Below the pieces are notes generated by a model. It worked only from the letters and a program-made list of their open reading frames with translations, was not told where the DNA came from and made no database searches. A stretch of DNA of 64,000 nucleotides, from IMG/VR virus record IMGVR_UViG_3300005288_000001, positions 1 to 64,000 of that record. One strand, written 5' to 3'. The stretch is from a virus. Below, piece after piece: positions 22,278 through 30,170 of the stretch. The number at the start of each line of letters is the position of its first letter. Position 1 is the stretch's first letter. The position numbers and the translations under genes were made by a program.

Positions 22278-23657
22278 TTAAACTTCAGCGTTCTTCCGGA
22301 CGCTGGCCAAGTTCATAACGCGGTACATCTCACCGTCCTCGAAGACCAGGTCCAACAGTGAACCTTCCTGACCTTCGAGACCCGTATCGAACGCACCATT
22401 CGACTTATACAGGTCCAGGCGACCACGCTTGGAAGTCTTGCCCTTGTCAGTGATCGGGTCCTTGAAGACGTCAATCCAGACGCCGTTGACCTTGGCCGAG
22501 GAACACTTCATGGCGAACTTCTGGGTGTCGCGATCGACCTTCTGCAGGAGTGCACCACCCATGCCGAACGCAACGTTGTCTGCTGACCAGCCGTCAAGGT
22601 CCACCAGCCGGCGCAGGATTCCTGCAATGGCCAATTCGTCGATGCCGTCACCCCAGATGAAGCGAACGTTGTTCAGAACCTTGTAACCCTTGGCGTTCTT
22701 GACGGAACCGAAATAGCTCTCGGCGATGAACATGAGACGCGACAGAACCACCTGTGGATCACCTGAGTCCGGGCGAACCACCAAAGTTCCCCCTCCTGCG
22801 ATCACCTGATCCTTCAGTTTGCCCCACATGTGCATCGCCTTGAAGATGTCATATGAGTCCGAGACGACCGCATAGATGCTTCCCGGCTTGCTGAACTGAA
22901 CGATCATGTTCTCGTACGCAGCCGCTTCGTTCTCACGTCCCCAGCTCGTAATCGTGCTGTGCTCAGCGGCCGGAATGCTGAAGCCGATGGAGTCCAGAGG
23001 AGCTTCATAGTCGTTGTGCAGACGCATGATGCCCTGCGGACTGTCCGTTCCCATGAAGTTGACCAGGTGCGCAGCCGAACCCAAGGCGTTGGACTCATAG
23101 CTGGCCGCACCACGCGCGCCAAAGTCGTGCAGCTTGAAGGGGAGCCCTGCCACGTCGCCGGACTTTTCGAGATAGCCCTTGATGAGAACCTTGATGCTTC
23201 GCGAAACCGTGGCCACCGTCGTCGGATACCAGATACCACGCAACAGCGCCGTTTCGATCCAGGTCGTCAACCACCAGCATTCCGGATCGGTATTCTCGAT
23301 CGTCGCAAGCACATGGCCAACGGGCACCACGGTTCCTTCAGCGACGGCCTTGATTCGAACAGGCAACATTCCGTAGTACACCTTCACGATGTAATCCCAC
23401 TTCGAGCGATCGAACGGCTCACCGTGCATCTTCCAGAACATTTCCGCGAAGTCGACGTCACGAGTTGTGATACGTCGCATCAGGTAGTTCTTGATGAAAC
23501 TCTGCAAGCCGAAGAAGACGACTTCATCGTACTTGCCGCCACGACTCTCGATGTACGAGAACACGTGCGTCGTGCCCGGTGGATACTGGTTAGGCATGCT
23601 AACCTTGTATGAATCCGTGTTGACGATCAGACTGTTCGTCACATTTTCTTGAAACAT
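22278..23657 (-). CDS. nadV: Nicotinamide phosphoribosyltransferase (NAMPT/NadV), 459 aa
   Basis: Full-length NAMPT. Typical segments are NTDSYKVSMPNQYPPGT near the N-terminus, SYIESRGGKYDEVVFFGLQ, LHDFGARGAASYESNALG near 190, HSTITSWGREN near 240, SDSYDIFKAMHMWGKL near 277, and VVRPDSGDP near 305. It makes NMN from nicotinamide and PRPP, step one of the two-step salvage to NAD+. The next gene in the operon direction upstream supplies step two. ATG with AAAGGAG upstream. The pair matches the salvage route known from phage KVP40 and the NARP2 anti-defence pathway. Confidence 0.95.
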   Translation of the reverse strand: MFQENVTNSLIVNTDSYKVSMPNQYPPGTTHVFSYIESRGGKYDEVVFFGLQSFIKNYLMRRITTRDVDFAEMFWKMHGEPFDRSKWDYIVKVYYGMLPVRIKAVAEGTVVPVGHVLATIENTDPECWWLTTWIETALLRGIWYPTTVATVSRSIKVLIKGYLEKSGDVAGLPFKLHDFGARGAASYESNALGSAAHLVNFMGTDSPQGIMRLHNDYEAPLDSIGFSIPAAEHSTITSWGRENEAAAYENMIVQFSKPGSIYAVVSDSYDIFKAMHMWGKLKDQVIAGGGTLVVRPDSGDPQVVLSRLMFIAESYFGSVKNAKGYKVLNNVRFIWGDGIDELAIAGILRRLVDLDGWSADNVAFGMGGALLQKVDRDTQKFAMKCSSAKVNGVWIDVFKDPITDKGKTSKRGRLDLYKSNGAFDTGLEGQEGSLLDLVFEDGEMYRVMNLASVRKNAEV

Positions 23658-23681
23658 TCAAACTCCTTTACAGTTTCTCTT

Positions 23682-24686
23682 TTACAAAATAATCCGGCTG
23701 TTGCGGTATGCCGGGATAGCGGAACTGGACGTCATGACATGAAAGATGTCTCCATGGTCGTCATGCATATCCAACTCATTCATAGCTTCGCCAATGCTGA
23801 ACCAGCGAGCTTCCATTGCGTCATCACCACCATTGGCCCGTGGAACGCTTCCGTCCGCATCAGGTTCCAGGTGGAAGTAATGTGCCATCGTGACACGAGG
23901 AATTCCCGCACCACGATCAGGCGCATCGAACATACGTTGATGAACGAGCGCTGCTCGGAACACCTTCTCAGGCACCCGAAGGTTGGTTTCTTCGTATCCT
24001 TCGCGAACTGCACAGTCCAGGAAGGTTTCGTTGAAGTTCTTGAAGCCACCGGGGAACGCCCAGTTTCCAGCTCCAGGAGCAATTTTGCGTTTGATCAGCA
24101 GCACGTGTCCCGCACATGTAATAATGGCGTCCGAGCATTGGAAGCTCAGCGTTTCGGGATACGGATAGATCGAGAACTTCTCAGCTTCCTTGCTGAAGAA
24201 GCGGAAGTCTTCCATGACGTTCTGATGGATAGCAGGGTGGCCCGTCATCATCATTTCGTGGCGAACTTCAGTGGCGTTCAGATCGATTCCACAATCGATC
24301 TCGGTGTATCCCCATTGCGGGAAATACTTGAGGTACGAATTGCCACGTTTGTAGTGGCCAACCAGGTTGATTCGCGCAATCGCACCCGTCGTCGCAGTCT
24401 TGATTGTTTCGATCACATCCGCGACCCAAGCGTGGTCCGAATACTTGTAATCGTTGACGGGATAGATCACCACCTTGTTGTTGGAAATCTTTTCGAGTTC
24501 CAGGTACTTCCTGATCGCGTCACGACGTTCCTTGAAGGTCCAAGGATTCTTGATCGAGCGGGGTTTGTTTGCTGAGCCGATCAGAATGACCAGCTTGTCG
24601 CAAGATTTCACGGCCTGAGAGATCAGCGCTTCGTGACCCTCGTGGAGGGGTTGGAATCGTCCAATGAGGACGTTAAGTTTTAGCAT
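23682..24686 (-). CDS. NMN adenylyltransferase fused to Nudix hydrolase, 334 aa
   Basis: N-terminal nucleotidyltransferase: LIGRFQPLHEGH (HxGH) near residue 6 and DLNATEVRHEM near 165. C-terminal Nudix domain: GGFKNFNE....REGYEET near 230-250, close to the Nudix box. This is the bifunctional type also found in phage KVP40 (NatV). It converts NMN plus ATP to NAD+; the Nudix part hydrolyses ADP-ribose-type compounds in relatives. ATG with AGGAG 7 nt upstream. Forms an operon with NAMPT. Confidence 0.92.
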   Translation of the reverse strand: MLKLNVLIGRFQPLHEGHEALISQAVKSCDKLVILIGSANKPRSIKNPWTFKERRDAIRKYLELEKISNNKVVIYPVNDYKYSDHAWVADVIETIKTATTGAIARINLVGHYKRGNSYLKYFPQWGYTEIDCGIDLNATEVRHEMMMTGHPAIHQNVMEDFRFFSKEAEKFSIYPYPETLSFQCSDAIITCAGHVLLIKRKIAPGAGNWAFPGGFKNFNETFLDCAVREGYEETNLRVPEKVFRAALVHQRMFDAPDRGAGIPRVTMAHYFHLEPDADGSVPRANGGDDAMEARWFSIGEAMNELDMHDDHGDIFHVMTSSSAIPAYRNSRIIL

Positions 24687-24744
24687 CGACAGCTCCTGTC
24701 TTAATTTCCCGTCAAAAGGACGGGCACTTTCCTACTTAGCCGCT

Positions 24745-24750
24745 ATTATA
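24745..24750 (-). promoter_or_regulatory. Class II promoter upstream of the NAD operon
   Basis: GGGTATAATAGC about 60 nt before the NMNAT start; the leader has a CCCGTC/GACGGG hairpin. No clear -35. Confidence 0.6.
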
Positions 24751-24781
24751 CCCTATCACCTAGGGTTGAGCGGCACGACCG

Positions 24782-25042
24782 TCAATTGTTTGGAAGCGCA
24801 CTCAATTCCAGCTTCCGCACATTGATCTGGCGAACTTGACCATATCGGCCGCGCTTGCTGTACAGATAATGGGGCTTGACTCGGAGACGCATCTGATTGT
24901 CCACGAAGGTCACCGTCGCATACAAGTTACGGTCGTACGCGACGACTGTCACCTGACGGACTGGCGCTTCCTTGTAGGGTTCATCACCAAGTTCGAGGAA
25001 CGGGTAGTCCGTCCATCCGGTCACATATTCAACCTTCTTCAT
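24782..25042 (-). CDS. Hypothetical protein, 86 aa
   Basis: Basic, beta-rich protein (VRQVTVVAYDRNLYATVTFV). Start ATG 1 nt after the upstream TGA with AAGGAA ahead. Not recognised. Confidence 0.75.
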   Translation of the reverse strand: MKKVEYVTGWTDYPFLELGDEPYKEAPVRQVTVVAYDRNLYATVTFVDNQMRLRVKPHYLYSKRGRYGQVRQINVRKLELSALPNN

Positions 25043-25043
25043 A

Positions 25044-25304
25044 TCATTCCTTTTCGACGCGATCCACAGCCGATTTGAACTCCTCGGGGAACTGTTCAGC
25101 GAGCTTACGCAACTCGCGAACCTTACTCTCCATCTGAGTCCGGGTGGACTCGAGGAGAATTTCGTTAAGGCAGCCATTCCATCCTCGTTGGGCCCAAAAC
25201 AACGCCGCCGCACATTCAGGTCCCTGAACAGGGTCCAGGCCATCCGCCGCGAGTTGGTCAGCGAACCAACCGTTGAACTTTTCTTGAATAGTAATAACGC
25301 CCAT
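25044..25304 (-). CDS. Hypothetical protein on a predicted leaderless mRNA, 86 aa
   Basis: Not recognised; Trp-rich first half (FNGWFADQL...FWAQRGWNG), charged helical second half. The ATG lies 6 nt downstream of a TATAAT (-35 TTTACA, spacer 17), and no ribosome site precedes it, so the transcript probably begins at or next to the start codon. Confidence 0.75.
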   Translation of the reverse strand: MGVITIQEKFNGWFADQLAADGLDPVQGPECAAALFWAQRGWNGCLNEILLESTRTQMESKVRELRKLAEQFPEEFKSAVDRVEKE

Positions 25305-25310
25305 AGCTAT

Positions 25311-25339
25311 ATTATACGCTAGAAACGGGCGTTTGTAAA
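25311..25339 (-). promoter_or_regulatory. Promoter with start codon 6 nt downstream
   Basis: TATAAT at 25316-25311 and TTTACA at 25339-25334, spacer 17. The TAA in the -10 is also the stop of the SGNH hydrolase gene. Confidence 0.8.
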
Positions 25340-26061
25340 GTTGTTTTTACAAGTCCGGCTTCTTTAAGCGTTTCCCCGATTCTAATCACCAAACGATCTG
25401 AATATGCGCGAGCTGGGTGGACGCCATCGATCAGGTCGCCGTCACCATGGAACTCTACTGTATCCAAATCACAGTAGAGTACGTTAAGTTCCTTGCAAAG
25501 GACACGAAGCTTCGCTACTTGGAGGGAACGAAGATACAAATGCTCAGGCGTCAGCGTAGCACAGACTACCTGGTGGCTAAATCCCGTAACAATCGGAGTT
25601 GAGCCTTCAGCACGAATACGTTCAATAATCTTTCGGTAGTTCGCGATGACGTCAAATCCTTGCCAAGAATCAATCACACCGTGTTCTATGACAGTAAAGC
25701 GCGTCGTGAAGAACTGGATAGGAGCGATGATTGGAAGCAAATCTAGCAGACGACGACCAGGCATAGTATGGTCTTCCCATGTGGTTCCTGGAAGATATGC
25801 CTGAAGGAGCGCAGTTGGTTGGACTGTAGGATCAGCCGAGTACGAGCCACGCATGATGCTGTCACCGTACAGTGCGAAAGACTGATCCTCGTCTTCATAG
25901 GTTTTCTTGACCACGTTCAGGTCGATTGGGGGATTCGAGAGAGCCTCTTTATCCTTGATCTTCTGCAGACGTTTGCGTTCCAGAACTAAACCAACTGCGA
26001 ACAGGATGAGAAAGCCACCACCCAGAAGTTGGTCCGACGATAACCATTGAAGATATTCCAT
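25312..26061 (-). CDS. Membrane-anchored SGNH/GDSL hydrolase, 249 aa
   Basis: N-terminal hydrophobic anchor (LLGGGFLILFAVGLVLERKR), then an SGNH hydrolase: catalytic Ser in ALYGDSIMRG near residue 64, and Asp/His in LIDGVHPARA near 215. Such enzymes remove acyl groups, often O-acetyl esters from polysaccharide. The anchor followed by basic residues suggests the catalytic part is cytoplasmic or periplasmic depending on topology; not settled. ATG with GGGAG upstream. Confidence 0.8.
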   Translation of the reverse strand: MEYLQWLSSDQLLGGGFLILFAVGLVLERKRLQKIKDKEALSNPPIDLNVVKKTYEDEDQSFALYGDSIMRGSYSADPTVQPTALLQAYLPGTTWEDHTMPGRRLLDLLPIIAPIQFFTTRFTVIEHGVIDSWQGFDVIANYRKIIERIRAEGSTPIVTGFSHQVVCATLTPEHLYLRSLQVAKLRVLCKELNVLYCDLDTVEFHGDGDLIDGVHPARAYSDRLVIRIGETLKEAGLVKTTLQTPVSSV

Positions 26062-26079
26062 AATGTACTCCCAAAGATA

Positions 26080-26238
26080 CTACTTAGCCAAAGAAAAAGG
26101 CTCGATTTCTCGAGCCTTGTGTTTTACGTCTTTTTTACGTTTATCGTCTTCCCTCTTCGGCTTGTTGAACTCGAAGAGATTCTTAGCCACGAAGTTACGA
26201 GGCTTCGCGACCTTTTTCTTTTTGCGTTTCGATGACAT
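26080..26238 (-). CDS. Small basic protein, DUF7230-like, 52 aa
   Basis: Begins MSSKRKKKKVAKPRNFVAKN and continues with FNKPKRE....KHKAREIE. This RNfVAK...FNk....KHK pattern is a common small basic phage/bacterial family of unknown function. ATG with AGGAG 7 nt upstream, overlapping the upstream gene by 44 nt. Its last 7 codons lie across a terminator hairpin (26093-26118), so termination may happen inside the coding end. Confidence 0.7.
   Translation of the reverse strand: MSSKRKKKKVAKPRNFVAKNLFEFNKPKREDDKRKKDVKHKAREIEPFSLAK
26093..26118 (-). terminator. Rho-independent terminator inside a coding end
   Basis: GGCTCGA-GAAA-TCGAGCC then TTTTTC on the minus strand, overlapping the last codons of the 52-aa gene. 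Confidence 0.8.
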
Positions 26239-26749
26239 TGCATAACTCCTGAAATTTCATTAATGTGATTCCTAACACGCCTAGCCACATGTTAAAGTAT
26301 AAGTCAAGTTCGGCCGAACGTAAATGGGTTGCTTTGTGGAATTCAAGGAAGTCCTTGTAGTTTTGAACCTTATCCGCAATCAGCATATCCTTTACTTCTT
26401 GCAGGGGACCGGGTGTTGGCGACCCTGCAATCATGGGACGCCCACCAGAATCAATGAACATAACCTTGTCCGAGAGCCATGCGTTAGCCTGACTACGATA
26501 TTCCATAACTAACAGCAGCACTTCGGCCTCGACGGTACTGGCTAGATGGATGCCATAATCCACCAAGTCCGCATCCGATTGGAATAGAGGGTGAAGGGCA
26601 AAGGCTCGTTGAGCATACTCCGACGCACCTATCGCTCTCATCACTGTCAGACCATCGTCGATATGGTTGATTAGTGGTACTCCCGATCTTTTCGCCGTCC
26701 TTCCACGATAGAAGGATTCGATCATAGTGTATTCTTTAAAGTCGTTCAT
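26195..26749 (-). CDS. HD-like phosphohydrolase family protein, 184 aa
   Basis: Contains GRTAKRSGVPLINHIDDG near residue 17 and RAFALHPLFQSDAD near 47, a pattern shared by small phage HD-type phosphohydrolases, then helical segments ending MWLGVLGITLMKFQ. Start placed at the first ATG after the Arg tRNA (26749); an ATG 8 codons later is possible since neither has a strong ribosome site. Substrate unknown. Confidence 0.65.
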   Translation of the reverse strand: MNDFKEYTMIESFYRGRTAKRSGVPLINHIDDGLTVMRAIGASEYAQRAFALHPLFQSDADLVDYGIHLASTVEAEVLLLVMEYRSQANAWLSDKVMFIDSGGRPMIAGSPTPGPLQEVKDMLIADKVQNYKDFLEFHKATHLRSAELDLYFNMWLGVLGITLMKFQELCNVIETQKEKGREAS

Positions 26750-26755
26750 AATGTT

Positions 26756-26831
26756 TGGTCTGCCCGGGAGGACTTGAACCCCCACTCACGGATTAGAAGG
26801 CCGTTGTTCTTTCCAGTTGAACTACGGGCAG
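26756..26831 (-). tRNA. tRNA-Arg (UCU)
   Basis: Acceptor CTGCCCG/CGGGCAG with encoded CCA, canonical T-loop, anticodon loop CTTCTAA giving UCU. The following protein gene starts 7 nt after the CCA. Confidence 0.9.
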
Positions 26832-26841
26832 AGATTATTAT

Positions 26842-27261
26842 TTATTTGATGATGACTCGCGCATAAATTTGTTCCTCTTCATCTCTTCGTGAGTGTGAGT
26901 CTATGATGGATTCAAGTTTGGCAATTTCTTTTTCTTTCTGGTAGAGCGTATCGACGAGAGCTTCGTTTTCGCCTAGTTGTTCCGCAATGGTGATCCTCAA
27001 CTCGTCTGATTCGATCTTGTCTTTGTCGACAATATCCTCTAGCTTCAGAGTTTCCCTCTCCAGAAAATTGATGTGTTCCTCAAGTTCAGTGATTTGCTCG
27101 TCATTGATCTTAGTGATCACCTCAAGGGTGTCTCTCATTTTCTTTTCGAAAGTATCGGCCAAACCCTCTTGGACAGCCCTAACACATTCAATACACCATG
27201 CCTTAGACAATATCTTTTGTGCTGCATAGTGCGGGCAACGTTCGGGAACTTCGATTTTCAT
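26842..27261 (-). CDS. Coiled-coil protein with possible zinc knuckle, 139 aa
   Basis: Residues 8-30 hold a C-x-H...C-x-x-C group (RCPHYAAQ...WCIEC), followed by about 100 residues of heptad-like coiled coil (ITELEEHINFLERETLKLED). Start ATG overlaps the upstream stop (ATGA). Function unknown; may be an oligomeric scaffold. Confidence 0.75.
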   Translation of the reverse strand: MKIEVPERCPHYAAQKILSKAWCIECVRAVQEGLADTFEKKMRDTLEVITKINDEQITELEEHINFLERETLKLEDIVDKDKIESDELRITIAEQLGENEALVDTLYQKEKEIAKLESIIDSHSRRDEEEQIYARVIIK

Positions 27262-27437
27262 TTCATGAACCCGGCAATCATCCATGCGATGCAGGAGACA
27301 AGGGCAGCGACCCCACCAAACATGAAGACCCCGATGCCATAGGAATCATCGCGGCTACACCACATTGCCCAAAGGAAGGAACAGATTGTGACGATGGCGG
27401 GGATAGTCCACCAGCCAAGAGTAATAGTGAAACTCAT
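27258..27437 (-). CDS. Two-span membrane protein, 59 aa
   Basis: Two hydrophobic helices (WWTIPAIVTICSFLWAMW and FMFGGVAALVSCIAWMIAGF). Start and stop both in ATGA overlaps. Unknown function. Confidence 0.75.
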   Translation of the reverse strand: MSFTITLGWWTIPAIVTICSFLWAMWCSRDDSYGIGVFMFGGVAALVSCIAWMIAGFMK

Positions 27438-27688
27438 TTGCGTTCCCAGATTTTGTAGCGAAAGATGACCAGCAAGCAGGCCAGATTGAAAAGATAGTTG
27501 ATTAGGAGCGGCCAGTCCCACTTCGGGAGGACATAGACGATCATACATAGCTCGCCGATGAGCCAGGCCCAGAGGAAGAACCAATCAAGTCCCCGTCCAT
27601 GGCCCTGCTTGTAGCACATCCATGATTGAGGGAAACAACAGATCGAGAAGAAGAAACTCCCAACCCAGCCAAAAACTGTCAAGTCCAT
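27434..27688 (-). CDS. PQ-loop family membrane protein, 84 aa
   Basis: Three predicted spans with the PQ-loop signature: SFFFSICCFPQSWMCYKQGH then GLDWFFLWAWLIGELCMIVY. This is one PQ-loop unit of the SemiSWEET/cystinosin type. In relatives such units dimerise to form small transporters; phage copies are uncharacterised. The ATG follows the hairpin at 27693-27729 closely, without a good ribosome site. Confidence 0.8.
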   Translation of the reverse strand: MDLTVFGWVGSFFFSICCFPQSWMCYKQGHGRGLDWFFLWAWLIGELCMIVYVLPKWDWPLLINYLFNLACLLVIFRYKIWERK

Positions 27689-27692
27689 ATGG

Positions 27693-27729
27693 TAAAAAGC
27701 CCAAGGTATATCATCTATTATACCTTGGG
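27693..27729 (-). terminator. Terminator hairpin containing a class II -10
   Basis: Perfect 11-bp stem CCCAAGGTATA/TATACCTTGGG then CTTTTT on the minus strand; TATAAT (27722-27717) lies in the stem-loop. Same build as 22036-22072. Confidence 0.75.
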
Positions 27730-27742
27730 TAGCAATTCGCGT

Positions 27743-28246
27743 TTACTGATGCAGCTGTTTGTTCTTCGGAGCGGGCATTACCACGAGTGGTCGTTGAACA
27801 GGTTTGGCAACTACCTCAAACTCCTGTGTTCGCCATTCGATGTAGAAGTCACGAATCGTTCCATGTACTTCAGCAGTTCCGAACACCACATATTTGCCTG
27901 GTGGGGTTTCGGGCGGTACACGGTTTAACAGGCTCACAGCGGTCGTACAACCCGGCTGTATCATGATTTTGACGTCAGGTAGCAGTAGCGGCTCATGAGT
28001 GTCAATATTGAGTAGTGAATGAGTGGAATCGTAGTTACGAGGTTTATCATCGCTGTTGCATCGTTCTTCATGGAACGGGATGATTTCCCCAGGATAAACC
28101 TGAATCATCTGTGGCGGGAATGGGATGTTCTTATAGGTCAGGAATGGTTTCTCGAAAAACCAAAAATAGAATAAGACTGACACTGTGAGGAACATCCCAG
28201 CAACAAGCGTTACTGCAATTCCGTTGGAAACTGTTTGTGAATTCAT
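27743..28246 (-). CDS. Membrane-anchored protein, 167 aa
   Basis: N-terminal anchor (GIAVTLVAGMFLTVSVLFYFW) then a soluble beta-rich part with Pro-rich ends. Likely inner-membrane-tethered, outside-facing. Stop falls just upstream of the hairpin at 27693. Not recognised. Confidence 0.75.
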   Translation of the reverse strand: MNSQTVSNGIAVTLVAGMFLTVSVLFYFWFFEKPFLTYKNIPFPPQMIQVYPGEIIPFHEERCNSDDKPRNYDSTHSLLNIDTHEPLLLPDVKIMIQPGCTTAVSLLNRVPPETPPGKYVVFGTAEVHGTIRDFYIEWRTQEFEVVAKPVQRPLVVMPAPKNKQLHQ

Positions 28247-28248
28247 TG

Positions 28249-28467
28249 TTATTTCGCGATGATACGCGCCATGATAGCACCCAGTACTGTTAGGAGTACC
28301 GAGCCTGCCATGCCATATGCAATCATCTTCACAGGATCGAATTCTGGTCGTGTGACAAAGGTTGCCACCAGTTTTTCTAATGCCTCAAGTTTCACCTTGA
28401 TCACCTGTACATCTGTCGCGGTCGACACGGCTGTTTTCTTTAGTTCTTTTGCTTCGTCGTCTGTCAT
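28249..28467 (-). CDS. XhlA-like coiled coil with C-terminal membrane span, 72 aa
   Basis: N-terminal helical, charged segment (VQVIKVKLEALEKLVATF) then a C-terminal span (MIAYGMAGSVLLTVLGAIMARI). This layout resembles haemolysin XhlA-type phage lysis helpers, but sequence identity cannot be judged. First gene after the terminator at 28498. Confidence 0.65.
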   Translation of the reverse strand: MTDDEAKELKKTAVSTATDVQVIKVKLEALEKLVATFVTRPEFDPVKMIAYGMAGSVLLTVLGAIMARIIAK

Positions 28468-28497
28468 AGTCGTCCCATTGAATTAAATCTGTGCGCG

Positions 28498-28539
28498 AAA
28501 AAGCGCCCTACAATGCTATTTAGGCATCCGTAGGGCGCT
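28498..28539 (-). terminator. Rho-independent terminator
   Basis: AGCGCCCTA/TAGGGCGCT stem with inner GATGCC/GGCAT-like pairing, followed by TTTTTCG on the minus strand, after the DUF2828 gene. Confidence 0.85.
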
Positions 28540-28560
28540 GCGTAACAAGAATCTTACATC

Positions 28561-29952
28561 TTAGTCGATGTTGTAGCGGTCGATCATCAGGGCTTTCTTC
28601 ATGATCGCTTCAGGAGTGAAGGCGCTGAAGTCGGCTTCCAGGACAGGCTTCACGATGGAAGGGCTGAAACCCGACACCAAAGCAACACCGGACTTGTCGA
28701 ACGCCACCGGAGTGGTACCCGAATCGTTCAGGTTCCAGAAGACAATCTTCGGAACTTGGTAGCCATGGGCCTCGAAGAGAGCCTTGGCGTAGTCTGCCGT
28801 GAAAGTCTTGGACACACAGTGGTTAAACTGCATGTCGGACATGATCAACAGCATCGCAGGCATTTCGCTCTGCGGCACGTTGTTCTTCACACCGACAAAG
28901 ACAATCTCTTGCAAGGCCGATTCGATGTTGGTCGAACCACCCCACGGCGCACGAAGCGTCTGAGCGATCTTTTCCTGGATCGAACCCTTCACATGGAAGA
29001 GCTGCGACTTCGAGGTGAACGTCAGGAACGTATCCTTGAACGGACCCTTGGTCTTCTCGGCACAGTACAGACCCAGCGAGATGGCCACCTGCATGCAGGT
29101 CACTCCCGAACCACCAGCACCGCCACCTGCCGGGATACCCATGGAACCCGACACGTCGATGAGTGGCAGGACCGACACATCGTTCATGTAGTCAGGCAGG
29201 GCATTCCACTGAGCCTGAATCACTTGGGCGTCCTGCTTGGTGGCGCTGCCCTGGAAGAACTGCTTCAGAACGTCGTACGGATAGATCGCCGAAGCATTGA
29301 TCTTCACCTTCGGATCGTCACCCTTCACCAGAGCCTGGACGTACGCAGTGTACTCGGCAGGCGCGTTCTTACCGAACGCCTTCTTGTAGCGCGAAGACGC
29401 CACCGAAGGAACATGGGAGAAGTTGATCTGATCGAATTCCTTCGCACACATCTTCTGCTCAACCACATCGGTCAATTCCACCAGCGACTTGCGGTAGAAC
29501 TTCGGGCTCATACCGAAGTACTTGCGGATTTCAACGGCCACCGGACCCTGGCGCGGCATCCACTTCGCTGCCAGACCGTTACGTGCACGCAGAGCGTCAC
29601 CGATCAGGTCGAACGCAGCAGTGCGCACCACGGGATTCTTGGCCTGGAGCACGTCATCCCAACGACCCACTTCCGGCACCTTCTTCAGGAGACGGATAGC
29701 GTCGTCAGGGCTGTTTTGTTCCAACCACTCGAAGATGTCGCGAAACAAGGCGCGTTCACCGGCACCACCACGAACGTCACGAAGCCACTGTGCATTACGC
29801 AGTGCCAGTTCCTTGTCTTCGGCGAAGGCCATACGGAACACCGCGACGGCTTCCTGACCACGACCGCGCATTGCGCCAGCCTTGTAGAAGAAATCGACGT
29901 TGGCGTTAGCCGAGCCAGTTTGGCGTTGGACGCCCTTCACAAATGCATTCAT
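28561..29952 (-). CDS. DUF2828/TROVE-like vWA protein, 463 aa
   Basis: N-terminal helical repeat part with LRDVRGGAGERALFRD near residue 58, EVGRWDDVLQ near 92, KWMPRQGP near 127, FYRKSLVELTDVVEQKMC near 152 and FSHVPSVASSRYKKAF near 177, the pattern of DUF2828. C-terminal vWA with DVSGSMGIP near 265, GGSTNIESAL near 335 and IMSDMQF near 367. DUF2828 is similar in build to Ro60/TROVE RNA-binding proteins, which bind noncoding and misfolded RNA. A structured element sits in its leader and a structured RNA candidate about 1.3 kb upstream. ATG with AAGGAAA. Confidence 0.8.
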   Translation of the reverse strand: MNAFVKGVQRQTGSANANVDFFYKAGAMRGRGQEAVAVFRMAFAEDKELALRNAQWLRDVRGGAGERALFRDIFEWLEQNSPDDAIRLLKKVPEVGRWDDVLQAKNPVVRTAAFDLIGDALRARNGLAAKWMPRQGPVAVEIRKYFGMSPKFYRKSLVELTDVVEQKMCAKEFDQINFSHVPSVASSRYKKAFGKNAPAEYTAYVQALVKGDDPKVKINASAIYPYDVLKQFFQGSATKQDAQVIQAQWNALPDYMNDVSVLPLIDVSGSMGIPAGGGAGGSGVTCMQVAISLGLYCAEKTKGPFKDTFLTFTSKSQLFHVKGSIQEKIAQTLRAPWGGSTNIESALQEIVFVGVKNNVPQSEMPAMLLIMSDMQFNHCVSKTFTADYAKALFEAHGYQVPKIVFWNLNDSGTTPVAFDKSGVALVSGFSPSIVKPVLEADFSAFTPEAIMKKALMIDRYNID

Positions 29953-29972
29953 TATTTTTCCTTTGTATTAAC

Positions 29973-30036
29973 AGAATAGCGTCGGGATATCGGTCCCGAC
30001 GGTAAGTGATTTTGGTTTGTATGCTGAAACTATTCT
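29973..30036 (-). ncRNA. AG-helix element 1 in the DUF2828 leader
   Basis: 7-bp closing helix AGAATAG/CTATTCT, conserved TTTCAGCATACAAACC after the 5' strand, an inner CGTCGGGA/TCCCGACG hairpin, and CTGTTA after the 3' strand. One of six elements of the same design; see 35409, 35629, 36772, 36835, 37470. Confidence 0.65.
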
Positions 30037-30041
30037 AAAAT

Positions 30042-30170
30042 TCAGAGAGTATCTCCGGGATACGGATTATTTGAACCCCATTCGATCCACACGAGGAAGA
30101 TACCAATAAGGTATCCCCACCATGCAGCTTCGAAATAGAAGCAGGCAACCAGAAAGCCGATGGAGATCAT
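30042..30170 (-). CDS. Small membrane protein, 42 aa
   Basis: Mostly hydrophobic and aromatic (ISIGFLVACFYFEAAWWGYL), one or two spans. ATGA overlap with the upstream gene and GAGGAGG just before. Unknown. Confidence 0.65.
   Translation of the reverse strand: MISIGFLVACFYFEAAWWGYLIGIFLVWIEWGSNNPYPGDTL

Noticed and set aside
22959-24575. Plus-strand frames over the NAD operon
   Set aside because: Antisense shadows of NAMPT and NMNAT, both with complete catalytic motifs on the minus strand.
28756-29979. Long plus-strand frame of 407 codons
   Set aside because: Lies antisense to the DUF2828 gene; composition is His/Arg/Gln-rich as expected from the reverse of a real gene, and no start site precedes it.
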